Positions 1-5,261 are shown, numbered from the stretch's first letter. The stretch: 9,145 nucleotides of DNA from Thermococcaceae archaeon (GCA_026986455.1 JALSON010000267.1:1-9145); one strand, 5' to 3'. Made by a program: numbers and translations. The notes: generated from the sequence alone by a model not told the origin.

Positions 1-1200
1 GTGGAGGTCAGCTCCCCTTCTCCAGCTGAAGCTAAACCGGAATCAGTTATGAAGCCCAGAGGGCAGCCTGAGGTCGAAATCATACTGAAGGGTGGCTCGA
101 TACCTGAAGATGCCTTCAAGAAATACGCCGAGGACCTGCTTAAGGAATCCCGGAGAATAAAGGATCTTGATATCACGAGGATTGTGTTCGAGGGGAACGT
201 CGGCGAAGGAGTTGTATATCTGAACGTTGCCCTTCAGGGTATCTCGAACGCCCCGCCGATGCAGAAGGAGATAGCGGAGAGGAGGATGATGCACGCCGTG
301 AGCAAGTATGCCCCGGTGATCCTCAGGGAAACGGGAATAAAACCAATTGTCAAGGATATACGGGTGATAATAGACGGGGAAGAGGTAAGGCCCCAGGAGA
401 TTGTGGACAGGGACAAAAGAAAGACCGCCCAGGTCGGGAAGGAGGGTATAATAACACTCACAGCCCTTGAGGACTACTGGACGTATTTCAGCGCATTCTC
501 AAAGACCATCCTCAGGGAGATAGAGGATGCCGGAATCAGGGTCAAGAAGATGTATGTGGATGTAGTTGGAAGGCAGGAATTCGAAATCAACGTGTCCCTT
601 GCCTGTGTGTCCAGCAGGGATAAAGTTCAGGTTGAAACCGCCGTGGCTTCCATTGTGGCCAGACATGCAAGGGAGATAGGAAAAATTCTCAACAAATATA
701 CCACGGTCCACAGAATTACAGTTGAGCTTGAAGAAGCAAAGGAACCTGCAACCTCCTCCAAAGCCGAGGAGATACTGAAAAAGAAGGCAGAGCTGGAGAA
801 GGAAGTGGAGATGCTGCTGAAGCAGGCGGGTATAGATGAGCTCGCACCCTTAACCGAGGAGAAAAAGAAGGAAACAGAGAAGGTGATGATCAGGAACCGC
901 ATACAGCCTGCGATGGAGACACTCAAATCCCGGATACACAGCGAGCTCAAACTTGTGCCCAGGGCCACATTTAAGTGGCTTAAATTCAACTGGGATTTTG
1001 ACGGCAACTCAACAAGGGTCAATATTGAGGCCAGCTTTGTAAAGGAGGAGATAGGGGGCCTTTTTGGAGCGTTTTCCGGGACTCCGGCGGACAGAATAAG
1101 GGATGAGGCAATTACGATAATAAAACGGGCCATTGAGGATGTCTCCAGGGACTACGGCATACAGATTGTTCCAGAAAAAATGGAAATAATAGTGCGCTGA
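1..1200 (+). CDS. Uncharacterised protein with three repeated alpha/beta modules; 5' end may lie outside the window
   Basis: I do not recognise this family. The frame is open from base 1, where a GTG could be a start, but nothing upstream is visible and ATG at 49 is an alternative, so the N-terminus is uncertain. The 399 residues contain three similar units at about 35-125, 155-245 and 301-399. Each runs: amphipathic helix, strand, second strand ending in an N-V or N-I pair (YLNVAL, EINVSL, RVNIEA), long helix, closing strand (DIRVIID, RITVELE, KMEIIVR). A charged, probably coiled-coil linker (about 253-297, rich in K and E) separates units two and three. There is no signal peptide or membrane segment, so it is probably cytoplasmic. 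The stop is followed at once by a T-run. No function is proposed. Confidence is high that it is a real gene and moderate on the repeat reading. Confidence 0.85.
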   Translation: MEVSSPSPAEAKPESVMKPRGQPEVEIILKGGSIPEDAFKKYAEDLLKESRRIKDLDITRIVFEGNVGEGVVYLNVALQGISNAPPMQKEIAERRMMHAVSKYAPVILRETGIKPIVKDIRVIIDGEEVRPQEIVDRDKRKTAQVGKEGIITLTALEDYWTYFSAFSKTILREIEDAGIRVKKMYVDVVGRQEFEINVSLACVSSRDKVQVETAVASIVARHAREIGKILNKYTTVHRITVELEEAKEPATSSKAEEILKKKAELEKEVEMLLKQAGIDELAPLTEEKKKETEKVMIRNRIQPAMETLKSRIHSELKLVPRATFKWLKFNWDFDGNSTRVNIEASFVKEEIGGLFGAFSGTPADRIRDEAITIIKRAIEDVSRDYGIQIVPEKMEIIVR

Positions 1201-1213
1201 TTTTTTATTTTTT
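1201..1213 (+). terminator. T-run terminator of the first gene
   Basis: TTTTTTATTTTTT begins on the base after the TGA stop at 1198-1200. Thermococcal transcription usually ends at oligo-T in the non-template strand without needing a preceding hairpin. The small inverted repeat at 1215-1228 lies downstream of the T-run, so it is not the stem of a bacterial-type terminator. Confidence 0.6.
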
Positions 1214-1280
1214 CAGTGCTTCAGCACTCAAGATCCTCATCATCCTGAGGTCAGTTCTGCCGAGGTCATCATGTCTGGTG
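1214..1280 (-). ncRNA. Box C/D guide sRNA; D guide fits the tRNA-Leu(CAA) anticodon loop
   Basis: On the minus strand all four boxes are perfect and in order: box C AUGAUGA (1272-1266), 11-nt guide (1265-1255), box D' CUGA (1254-1251), 7-nt spacer (1250-1244), box C' AUGAUGA (1243-1237), 12-nt guide (1236-1225), box D CUGA (1224-1221). Guide lengths and spacing are those of archaeal C/D sRNAs, which recruit L7Ae, Nop5 and fibrillarin to 2'-O-methylate RNA at the base paired five positions upstream of D or D'. The D guide is complementary to ACUCAAGAUCC, which reads as A31 to C41 of tRNA-Leu(CAA); the +5 rule selects C34, the wobble base. The D' guide predicts target UUCUGCCGAGG, which I could not place with confidence. 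Box C lies 24 bases past the stop of the KaiC-like gene on the same strand, with no TATA box of its own, so processing from that gene's 3' UTR is likely. The terminal stem is weak and the ends are approximate. Confidence 0.8.
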
Positions 1281-1296
1281 GAGCCGCATCTTGTTT

Positions 1297-2037
1297 TTAT
1301 CTCCGTGGAGGGGTGACTGGTGCAATGCTCTGATGCTTTATATCGTATGAGTATACACGGGGTTCAAACTCGAATAACGGAGATTTCAGGACGTACATCT
1401 GCTCAAGGATTTCATGATCATTTTTTCTGCTTGAGAATTCGAGGACATAATCGTTAAATTCAATATTCCATGACAGGAATCCCATGGAAACCCTGTCCTT
1501 ATTCAGGAGATAGATGGAGAACAGATGCCGGCCATTTATAACGTTATTCGAGAGGAGACGCTTGATTAGCTTTACCGTCCGGTCTTCTCCGATTTCAAAT
1601 GCCATGCCGTCAAGGGAAAAAACAAACTCAACTATGCCGTCTCTGTCCGTTTTCTGAAAAATCTCCCTGTATATCTGCTCAAGCTTCGGGATGTAGGTTT
1701 CGGGGTTGAAAATATCTATTCTGTAGATGTAGTCCCCCGGGTGGTGGAAGTCATATTTCGATCCAAACACATCTATGATAATGAGATTACCCTTTTTGCC
1801 CTCCTTTTCAATATCAAGCCCCACTGATCTGCCTCTAAGGATGAGCCTCGGAAGGGGAAGGTTGTAGTTTATAATGATGCCCAGGTAGCCCTCAGAAATC
1901 TTGTGCTTCAGTATTTTAAACGGTAGTCCCCATCCCAGAGAGAAAGAATCGTAGATAACCAGCAGACTTGAGCCTTTAACAATCCCCCCACCAACCGCGT
2001 GGTCTATGTCTGTCAATCCAGATGTTACCACTTGCAT
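1297..2037 (-). CDS. KaiC/RecA-superfamily ATPase-like protein lacking the Walker A motif
   Basis: From ATG at 2037 (246 residues) the N-terminus reads MQVVTSGLTDIDHAVGGGIVKGSSLLVIYD, the typical opening of a KaiC/GvpD/Rad55-like domain (TGI-x-x-LD, GGGI-x-x-GS). Where the family has GxxGxGKT, this protein has YDSFSLGWGL, without the glycine pattern or the lysine, so normal ATP binding is unlikely. A Walker B-like strand (NLIIIDVFG) follows. The full RecA core seems present but shortened, and the tail (SPLFEFEPRVYSYDIK) resembles the C-terminus of such proteins. A GTG at 2049, in frame, would add four residues; GGAGAGAG at 2059-2052 is too near that GTG and too far from the ATG, and the TATA box predicts transcription starting near 2050. 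The mRNA may therefore be leaderless or almost so. The gene is divergent from the FilR1-type regulator and shares its promoter region. Role unknown; perhaps a structural or signalling partner. Confidence 0.85.
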   Translation of the reverse strand: MQVVTSGLTDIDHAVGGGIVKGSSLLVIYDSFSLGWGLPFKILKHKISEGYLGIIINYNLPLPRLILRGRSVGLDIEKEGKKGNLIIIDVFGSKYDFHHPGDYIYRIDIFNPETYIPKLEQIYREIFQKTDRDGIVEFVFSLDGMAFEIGEDRTVKLIKRLLSNNVINGRHLFSIYLLNKDRVSMGFLSWNIEFNDYVLEFSSRKNDHEILEQMYVLKSPLFEFEPRVYSYDIKHQSIAPVTPPRR

Positions 2038-2069
2038 GCTGTACCACACTACTCTCTCCGCATTCCCGG

Positions 2070-2077
2070 TATATAAA
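2070..2077 (-). promoter_or_regulatory. TATA box of the KaiC-like gene
   Basis: On the minus strand this reads TTTATATA, preceded by a purine-rich BRE-like stretch (CAAAAGG). Its centre is about 24 bases from 2050, so transcription should begin at or beside the GTG/ATG start region, leaving little or no leader. Confidence 0.65.
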
Positions 2078-2100
2078 CCTTTTGCCCTACAAAAGCAAAA

Positions 2101-2117
2101 TTGTTCTAAAGGAACAA
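2101..2117. promoter_or_regulatory. Perfect palindrome TTGTTC-N5-GAACAA, candidate shared operator
   Basis: TTGTTCTAAAGGAACAA is a perfect six-base inverted repeat with a 5-base centre, a normal size for a dimeric winged-helix regulator. It lies 23 bases from the leftward TATA box (2070-2077) and 21 bases from the rightward one (2139-2146), almost exactly midway between the divergent promoters. The natural candidate for binding is the adjacent FilR1-type regulator. The symmetry is seen; the binding is inferred. Confidence 0.55.
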
Positions 2118-2138
2118 AGATTGTCGAGAGTGAAAAAG

Positions 2139-2176
2139 TTTATTAAGGAGAGATAACACAACTTAGAAGGGAGGAG
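2139..2176 (+). promoter_or_regulatory. TATA box and ribosome binding site of the FilR1-type regulator
   Basis: TTTATTAA (2139-2146), preceded by GAAAAAG, fits an archaeal BRE/TATA pair and predicts a start of transcription near 2166. GGGAGGAG (2169-2176) is a strong Shine-Dalgarno site five bases before ATG 2182, which fixes that start. Confidence 0.65.
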
Positions 2177-2181
2177 AGACC

Positions 2182-2973
2182 ATGAATTCAAAAAATGTGC
2201 TCAAAATGATTGTAACATCCAGTGTGCGTTACAAGGTGTTGCTGGCTCTTTCAGAAGGGGCAAAAGCTCTTAGTGAAATCCAAATGCAGGTTGGTTCGAC
2301 CAAATCGACCATCTCACACGCCATCAGCGATCTCGTGGACGAGATGCTCATAACCCAAGACCCCGATACGAGGAAGTACCGGCTCACCAACATAGGACGT
2401 CTGGTGTATCTTCACATGAAGAACGTTGCAGATGCTCTGGAGAGCATAAAGAAGTTCGAGGATTTCTGGCTTTCCCATGATCTGAGCGGCATCCCTGAGG
2501 AACTCCTGCTCCGTATAGGCGATTTAAAGGATTCAGAGCTGCACACGACCACCCCGGAGTATCTGAGGCTTCCCCATGATGTTTATATGGAGCTCATAAA
2601 AACGTCCAAGTGGATTAAAGGCGTTTCGCCCATACTGTTTGCCGATTATCCGGAGGAGTTTCTGGGTCTGGTTTTTGGGGAGGTGGATATAGAGATTATA
2701 ACAACCAGAGCGGTTTATGAAAAGCTGATCGAGCTGTCCCCCCGCGAAGCTGTCGAGAGGGTCAGGGAAATGCCTAATGTGCGACTCTATGTGCTCGATG
2801 AGAATCCAAAGGTCGCATTCACCGTGACGAACAACTTCCTCTCCCTGGGCCTGTTCCTCCCTGACGGCACCTATGATATGATGAGCGACCTGATAAGCAG
2901 GAGCCCACGTGCCAAAAAATGGGGAATTGACCTGTTTGAACACTACAGGCGGAAGGCTGAGAGGGTTATATGA
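2182..2973 (+). CDS. Winged-helix transcriptional regulator with C-terminal FilR1-type domain
   Basis: The protein has 263 residues. Residues 14-80 form an ArsR-like winged helix: SVRYKVLLALSEGAKALSEI, recognition helix STKSTISHAISDLVDEML, and wing DPDTRKYRLTNIGR. Residues 85-115 form a helical connector. Residues about 120-255 resemble the FilR1 ligand-sensing domain of euryarchaeal regulators (COG4742 type), recognisable by HDVYMELIKTSKWIKGVSPILFADYPEEF, IEIITTRAVYEKL and NNFLSLGLFLPDGTYD. FilR proteins were named in methanogens, where acyl-homoserine-lactone-like compounds made by FilI are the discussed ligands; the ligand here is unknown. There is no membrane segment. The gene has its own promoter and a strong ribosome site, and faces the KaiC-like gene across a palindrome it may bind, implying autoregulation and control of the neighbour (inference). 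Confidence 0.9.
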   Translation: MNSKNVLKMIVTSSVRYKVLLALSEGAKALSEIQMQVGSTKSTISHAISDLVDEMLITQDPDTRKYRLTNIGRLVYLHMKNVADALESIKKFEDFWLSHDLSGIPEELLLRIGDLKDSELHTTTPEYLRLPHDVYMELIKTSKWIKGVSPILFADYPEEFLGLVFGEVDIEIITTRAVYEKLIELSPREAVERVREMPNVRLYVLDENPKVAFTVTNNFLSLGLFLPDGTYDMMSDLISRSPRAKKWGIDLFEHYRRKAERVI

Positions 2974-3039
2974 TATCGAGCGGCATGGTATTTCATGCAC
3001 TTAACCAGTATAATATTTGGGCTTTAATGAAACCCTAAA

Positions 3040-3069
3040 CCTCCCCGCGGAACCCCCGCAAAGGGGAGG
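3040..3069. repeat. GC-rich imperfect hairpin between the regulator and UbiA-family genes
   Basis: CCTCCCC (3040-3046) pairs with GGGGAGG (3063-3069), and inside it GCGG (3047-3050) pairs with CCGC (3056-3059) around a five-base loop, leaving a three-base A bulge. This makes eleven pairs, nearly all G-C, in an otherwise AT-rich spacer. It ends 15 bases before the UbiA TATA box. No T-run follows on the plus strand. A TATA-like TATAATAT about 25 bases upstream (near 3010-3017) would start a transcript close to the stem base, so a small RNA is possible; an upstream-gene terminator or DNA operator is equally possible. Confidence 0.45.
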
Positions 3070-3071
3070 AG

Positions 3072-3121
3072 GTTAGATAACGGTTATATAAAAGTTATGC
3101 CTAATTAAGGTCAGAGGAGGG
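3072..3121 (+). promoter_or_regulatory. Promoter and ribosome binding site of the UbiA-family gene
   Basis: TTATATAAAA (3084-3093) is an excellent archaeal TATA box, predicting transcription from about 3113. GAGGAGGG (3114-3121) is a strong Shine-Dalgarno site just before ATG 3126, so the leader is very short. Abutting the TATA box upstream is a small inverted repeat GTTA-GA-TAAC (3072-3081), a possible regulator site. Confidence 0.65.
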
Positions 3122-3125
3122 TAAC

Positions 3126-4040
3126 ATGGAGCTGTCTCATGGTTATGCCGAACACCTGAAACATAAAAGGGTCATGGATATGCTCAACTCTTTTTCCGGG
3201 TTAGCTGGAGCTGTTTTTGCCTTCATGGTATCAACATCCCTTTTTCTTGCAGCAAGCGGTGTGTTCAAGCTCTATCTCTCATTTATACTGTACGGTGTTG
3301 AACCCCGGTGGAACCTCTTAGCAGCCACGTTTCTCCTCGTCTTCAGTGTCTATGGCATCAACAAGCTAACCGACATGGAGGAGGATGAAATCAACAATCC
3401 CGAACGGGTCGGTTACATAAAGAGGATTGAGGGGATTTTCAGACATGCGATTCTGGTCTCCCTCCTCCTGGCCGTTTTTCTGAGTGCCCTCACAAGCCTC
3501 TGGGCGGTTCTTGTGGTTCTCTTTCCCATAGCTGCGGGTGTTCTCTACAGCATCCGCCTCTCCCCAAATTATCCGAGGCTCAAGGACGTTACGGGGGTTA
3601 AGAACACGATAATCGCAACAACGTGGGCAAACGGGACGGCATTTCTACCATACCTCGTGGCCGGCAACGTGGCGCTTTCAAAAGTCGCCCTCATATACTA
3701 CTTCTTCTTCATGAAGAGCATGATAAACACGATCCTCTTTGACGTCAGGGATATAGAGGGGGACAGGGTCAACGGAATAAGAACAATACCCGTGAAGCTC
3801 GGATTCAGGAAGAGCAAAGCCCTTCTGATAGCGCTGAACTCGACGTTCCTGCTCTGGCTCGCTTTAGCATATCATCTGGGATACTTCGGGAGGTATCTCC
3901 CTGTGCTGGTATTCTCAATCCTCAACGGCTATGCATACATCCTCCATTTTGCCAGAGAGGGTTATAAACCCGGAAAATCTCTCGATGTGTGGGTGGATGG
4001 TGAGTGGTTATACACCCTCCCCCTCGCTCTCATCATGTGA
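3126..4040 (+). CDS. UbiA-family membrane prenyltransferase
   Basis: The protein has 304 residues with about eight or nine hydrophobic helices. Both aspartate-rich motifs of the UbiA family are intact: N79-K-L-T-D83-M-E-E-D87 in the first half and D206-V-R-D209-I-E-G-D213 with the following RVNGIRTIPVKLG in the second. These aspartates bind Mg2+ and the diphosphate of a polyprenyl donor. Family members move prenyl chains to aromatic or lipid acceptors; archaeal ones include DGGGP synthase of ether-lipid synthesis. This protein begins with a longer hydrophilic N-terminus than the DGGGP synthases I recall and carries NNPER after the first motif, so I do not assign the acceptor. It has its own promoter. 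Only 60 bases separate it from the EamA gene, but that gene appears to have a separate TATA box. Confidence 0.88.
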   Translation: MELSHGYAEHLKHKRVMDMLNSFSGLAGAVFAFMVSTSLFLAASGVFKLYLSFILYGVEPRWNLLAATFLLVFSVYGINKLTDMEEDEINNPERVGYIKRIEGIFRHAILVSLLLAVFLSALTSLWAVLVVLFPIAAGVLYSIRLSPNYPRLKDVTGVKNTIIATTWANGTAFLPYLVAGNVALSKVALIYYFFFMKSMINTILFDVRDIEGDRVNGIRTIPVKLGFRKSKALLIALNSTFLLWLALAYHLGYFGRYLPVLVFSILNGYAYILHFAREGYKPGKSLDVWVDGEWLYTLPLALIM

Positions 4041-4069
4041 TCTTATTCGTTTTCCATCGAAACGTTAAA

Positions 4070-4085
4070 TTTTTAAGCTTAAAAA
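4070..4085. promoter_or_regulatory. Perfect 16-base palindrome acting as TATA element of the EamA gene
   Basis: TTTTTAAGCTTAAAAA is a perfect palindrome centred 23-24 bases before ATG 4101. It holds TATA-like TTTTTAAG, and that distance puts the start of transcription at or next to the A of the ATG. Upstream of the ATG (CATCCCCATAAATC) there is no Shine-Dalgarno site, so a leaderless mRNA is likely. The T-run also lies 30 bases past the UbiA-family stop and could end that transcript. Confidence 0.5.
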
Positions 4086-4100
4086 GCATCCCCATAAATC

Positions 4101-4973
4101 ATGAACACAATGCTCCTCGGCGTGCTGATGGCGCTCACATCAGCTTTTTCATGGGCGGCCTCGGCCATACTTATAAAGGCAGGAATGAAGAACAAAAGCC
4201 CGATAGCGGCCAACATATTCAGGCTTTACGCTGTTTCGCTTATGTTCGCGGTTATATTCGCTGCGGACGGGACATTCGCGGGCCTTTCAATTCTCTCAGG
4301 GAAGGAGCTGCTGGTTGCATTTGTCTCGGCCCAGTTCGGCTTTGTCATAGGTGATTACTTCTATCTGACAGCCCTGAAGCTCATGGGTGTTTCGAGGACG
4401 GTTCCGATAACATCAACATACCCCCTGTGGGCAATCCTCTGGGCGTTCCTCTTCCTCGGGAGACCCATCAACATCCAGATAATAGCAGGTGCGGTTCTTA
4501 TCGTGACCGCCATTATTGTGGTGAGGAAAGCGGAGGAAGAGGAGCGCATAAATCCCAAAGGCTTTATTTTTGCCCTGCTTGCCCCCCTTTCATGGAGCTT
4601 TGCCATAATGACAATGGACTGGCTCACGGTTCAAGGGATGTCGGTGCTTGCCCTCGCCGGCATAAGGATGATGTTCGCAGCAATGGGGGTTTCAATTTTC
4701 CTGCCCGGACATCTCCGTGAGCTCAGAACAATCACCCTGCAGGAGGCCCTTCTTCTGACCGGAGCAGCTGTCTCCGGCCTTCTCATCGGACAGTACCTCT
4801 TTGTGTATTCTATAAACCTCGTCGGCTCCCAGATCGCCGCTCCCGTCTCCGCAATAAATCCCCTGATCGCATCCTCCATGGCCATATTCTTCCTCAAAGA
4901 GCCGCCGAACAGGAAGATACTCGAAGGCCTGATCCTCGCTGTCATGGGCGTGATACTCATATCGACGGCATAG
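4101..4973 (+). CDS. EamA/DMT-superfamily membrane transporter
   Basis: The protein has 290 residues, the usual length for two tandem EamA domains (about 5-141 and 152-289), each with five hydrophobic helices. Landmarks are SAFSWAASAILIKAGM at the first helix, YLTALKLMGVSRTVPITSTYPLWAILWAFLFLGR at the end of domain one, and LFVYSINLVGSQIAAPVSAINPLIASSMAIFFLKEPPNRK at the same place in domain two. The family exports or exchanges metabolites and drugs; the substrate cannot be read from sequence. The charged linker VRKAEEEERINPKG joins the halves. Translation is probably leaderless because no ribosome site precedes ATG 4101. It is transcribed in the same direction as the UbiA-family gene but probably from its own promoter. 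The family call is secure. Confidence 0.9.
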   Translation: MNTMLLGVLMALTSAFSWAASAILIKAGMKNKSPIAANIFRLYAVSLMFAVIFAADGTFAGLSILSGKELLVAFVSAQFGFVIGDYFYLTALKLMGVSRTVPITSTYPLWAILWAFLFLGRPINIQIIAGAVLIVTAIIVVRKAEEEERINPKGFIFALLAPLSWSFAIMTMDWLTVQGMSVLALAGIRMMFAAMGVSIFLPGHLRELRTITLQEALLLTGAAVSGLLIGQYLFVYSINLVGSQIAAPVSAINPLIASSMAIFFLKEPPNRKILEGLILAVMGVILISTA

Positions 4974-5016
4974 GTTCATGTCACTGGAATAATTTGAATC
5001 TGGCAGTTCATTTAAG

Positions 5017-5059
5017 TGGATAACACTAACACAGCTTTCAGGCACACTGCGGTTATCCA
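5017..5059. repeat. Eight-base inverted repeat TGGATAAC ... GTTATCCA
   Basis: TGGATAAC (5017-5024) and GTTATCCA (5052-5059) are perfect inverted copies separated by 27 bases, downstream of the EamA gene and upstream of the H/ACA RNA promoter. No T-run, guide-RNA box or protein frame accounts for it. Possible roles are a 3'-end structure of the EamA mRNA or an operator. Apart from this repeat I see nothing in 4974-5070. Confidence 0.3.
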
Positions 5060-5072
5060 GATGGCGATAATC

Positions 5073-5098
5073 TTTTAAGATGTGAAGCCGAGTATATT
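5073..5098 (+). promoter_or_regulatory. Candidate TATA boxes for the H/ACA guide RNA
   Basis: TTTTAAGA (5073-5080) predicts a 5' end near 5101; GTATATT (5092-5098) predicts one near 5121, about ten bases before the first H/ACA stem. The first is the more typical thermococcal box. The choice decides whether the simple stem-loop at 5109-5130 is part of the RNA. Confidence 0.4.
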
Positions 5099-5108
5099 CT
5101 GCCGACAG

Positions 5109-5130
5109 TGGGGGGACAACAGTCTCCTCA
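5109..5130 (+). other. Simple stem-loop directly 5' of the H/ACA RNA core
   Basis: UGGGGGGAC (5109-5117) pairs with GUCUCCUCA (5122-5130) around an AACA loop, with two G-U pairs. It ends one base before the first H/ACA stem. It has no internal pocket, kink-turn motif or following ACA box, so it is not a third guide hairpin. It may be a 5' leader structure, if the RNA starts near 5101, or a protective cap stem. Confidence 0.4.
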
Positions 5131-5131
5131 T

Positions 5132-5260
5132 GGGCCCCGTCAACCCGCGCCCCTGACCTCAAGCGGGGTCAAGTGATGGGGCTGTGCTCACGCGGGGCCC
5201 ACAGGGCCGGTGCATCCACCCGTCTGAGCGGTGATGGCGGGCCTCTGCTGCCGGCCCACA
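5132..5260 (+). ncRNA. Two-hairpin box H/ACA guide sRNA (pseudouridylation)
   Basis: Hairpin I: GGGCCCC (5132-5138) pairs perfectly with GGGGCCC (5194-5200), followed by ACA (5201-5203). Hairpin II: GGGCCGG (5204-5210) pairs perfectly with CCGGCCC (5251-5257), followed by ACA (5258-5260). Each has an internal pocket, an upper stem (GCCCC/GGGGC 5149-5153 with 5178-5182; CCCGUC/GGCGGG 5219-5224 with 5236-5241) and the same kink-turn pair, CUGA (5153-5156, 5224-5227) facing GUGAUGG (5173-5179, 5231-5237), the L7Ae site of archaeal H/ACA RNAs. Such RNAs guide Cbf5-Nop10-Gar1-L7Ae to make pseudouridine in rRNA. In hairpin I the right guide GCUCACG (5186-5192), 15 bases before ACA, and left guide AACC (5142-5145) fit CGUGAGC-UG-GGUU of 23S rRNA, targeting the equivalent of E. 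coli U2580. Hairpin II predicts AGCAGAGG-UN-UGGAUGC, which I could not place. The transcript may span about 5101-5267. It is probably the counterpart of a known Pyrococcus H/ACA sRNA, but I cannot say which. Confidence 0.88.
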
Positions 5261-5261
5261 G

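Noticed and set aside
1215..1228. Bacterial-type terminator hairpin AGTGCT-TC-AGCACT
   Set aside because: On the plus strand the T-run comes before the hairpin, not after. The repeat is better explained by box D and its flanks in the minus-strand sRNA.
3072..3083. SurR site (GTT-N3-AAC) in the UbiA promoter
   Set aside because: The spacing is GTT-N4-AAC, which does not match the known thermococcal SurR motif; listed only as an unnamed inverted repeat.
4974..5070. Second C/D sRNA downstream of the EamA gene
   Set aside because: No RUGAUGA and CUGA boxes occur at usable spacing on either strand; only the unassigned inverted repeat at 5017-5059 is present.
5109..5130. Third H/ACA guide hairpin
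   Set aside because: It is a plain stem with an AACA loop: no pocket, no kink-turn motif and no ACA box after it. Kept only as a 5' stem-loop.
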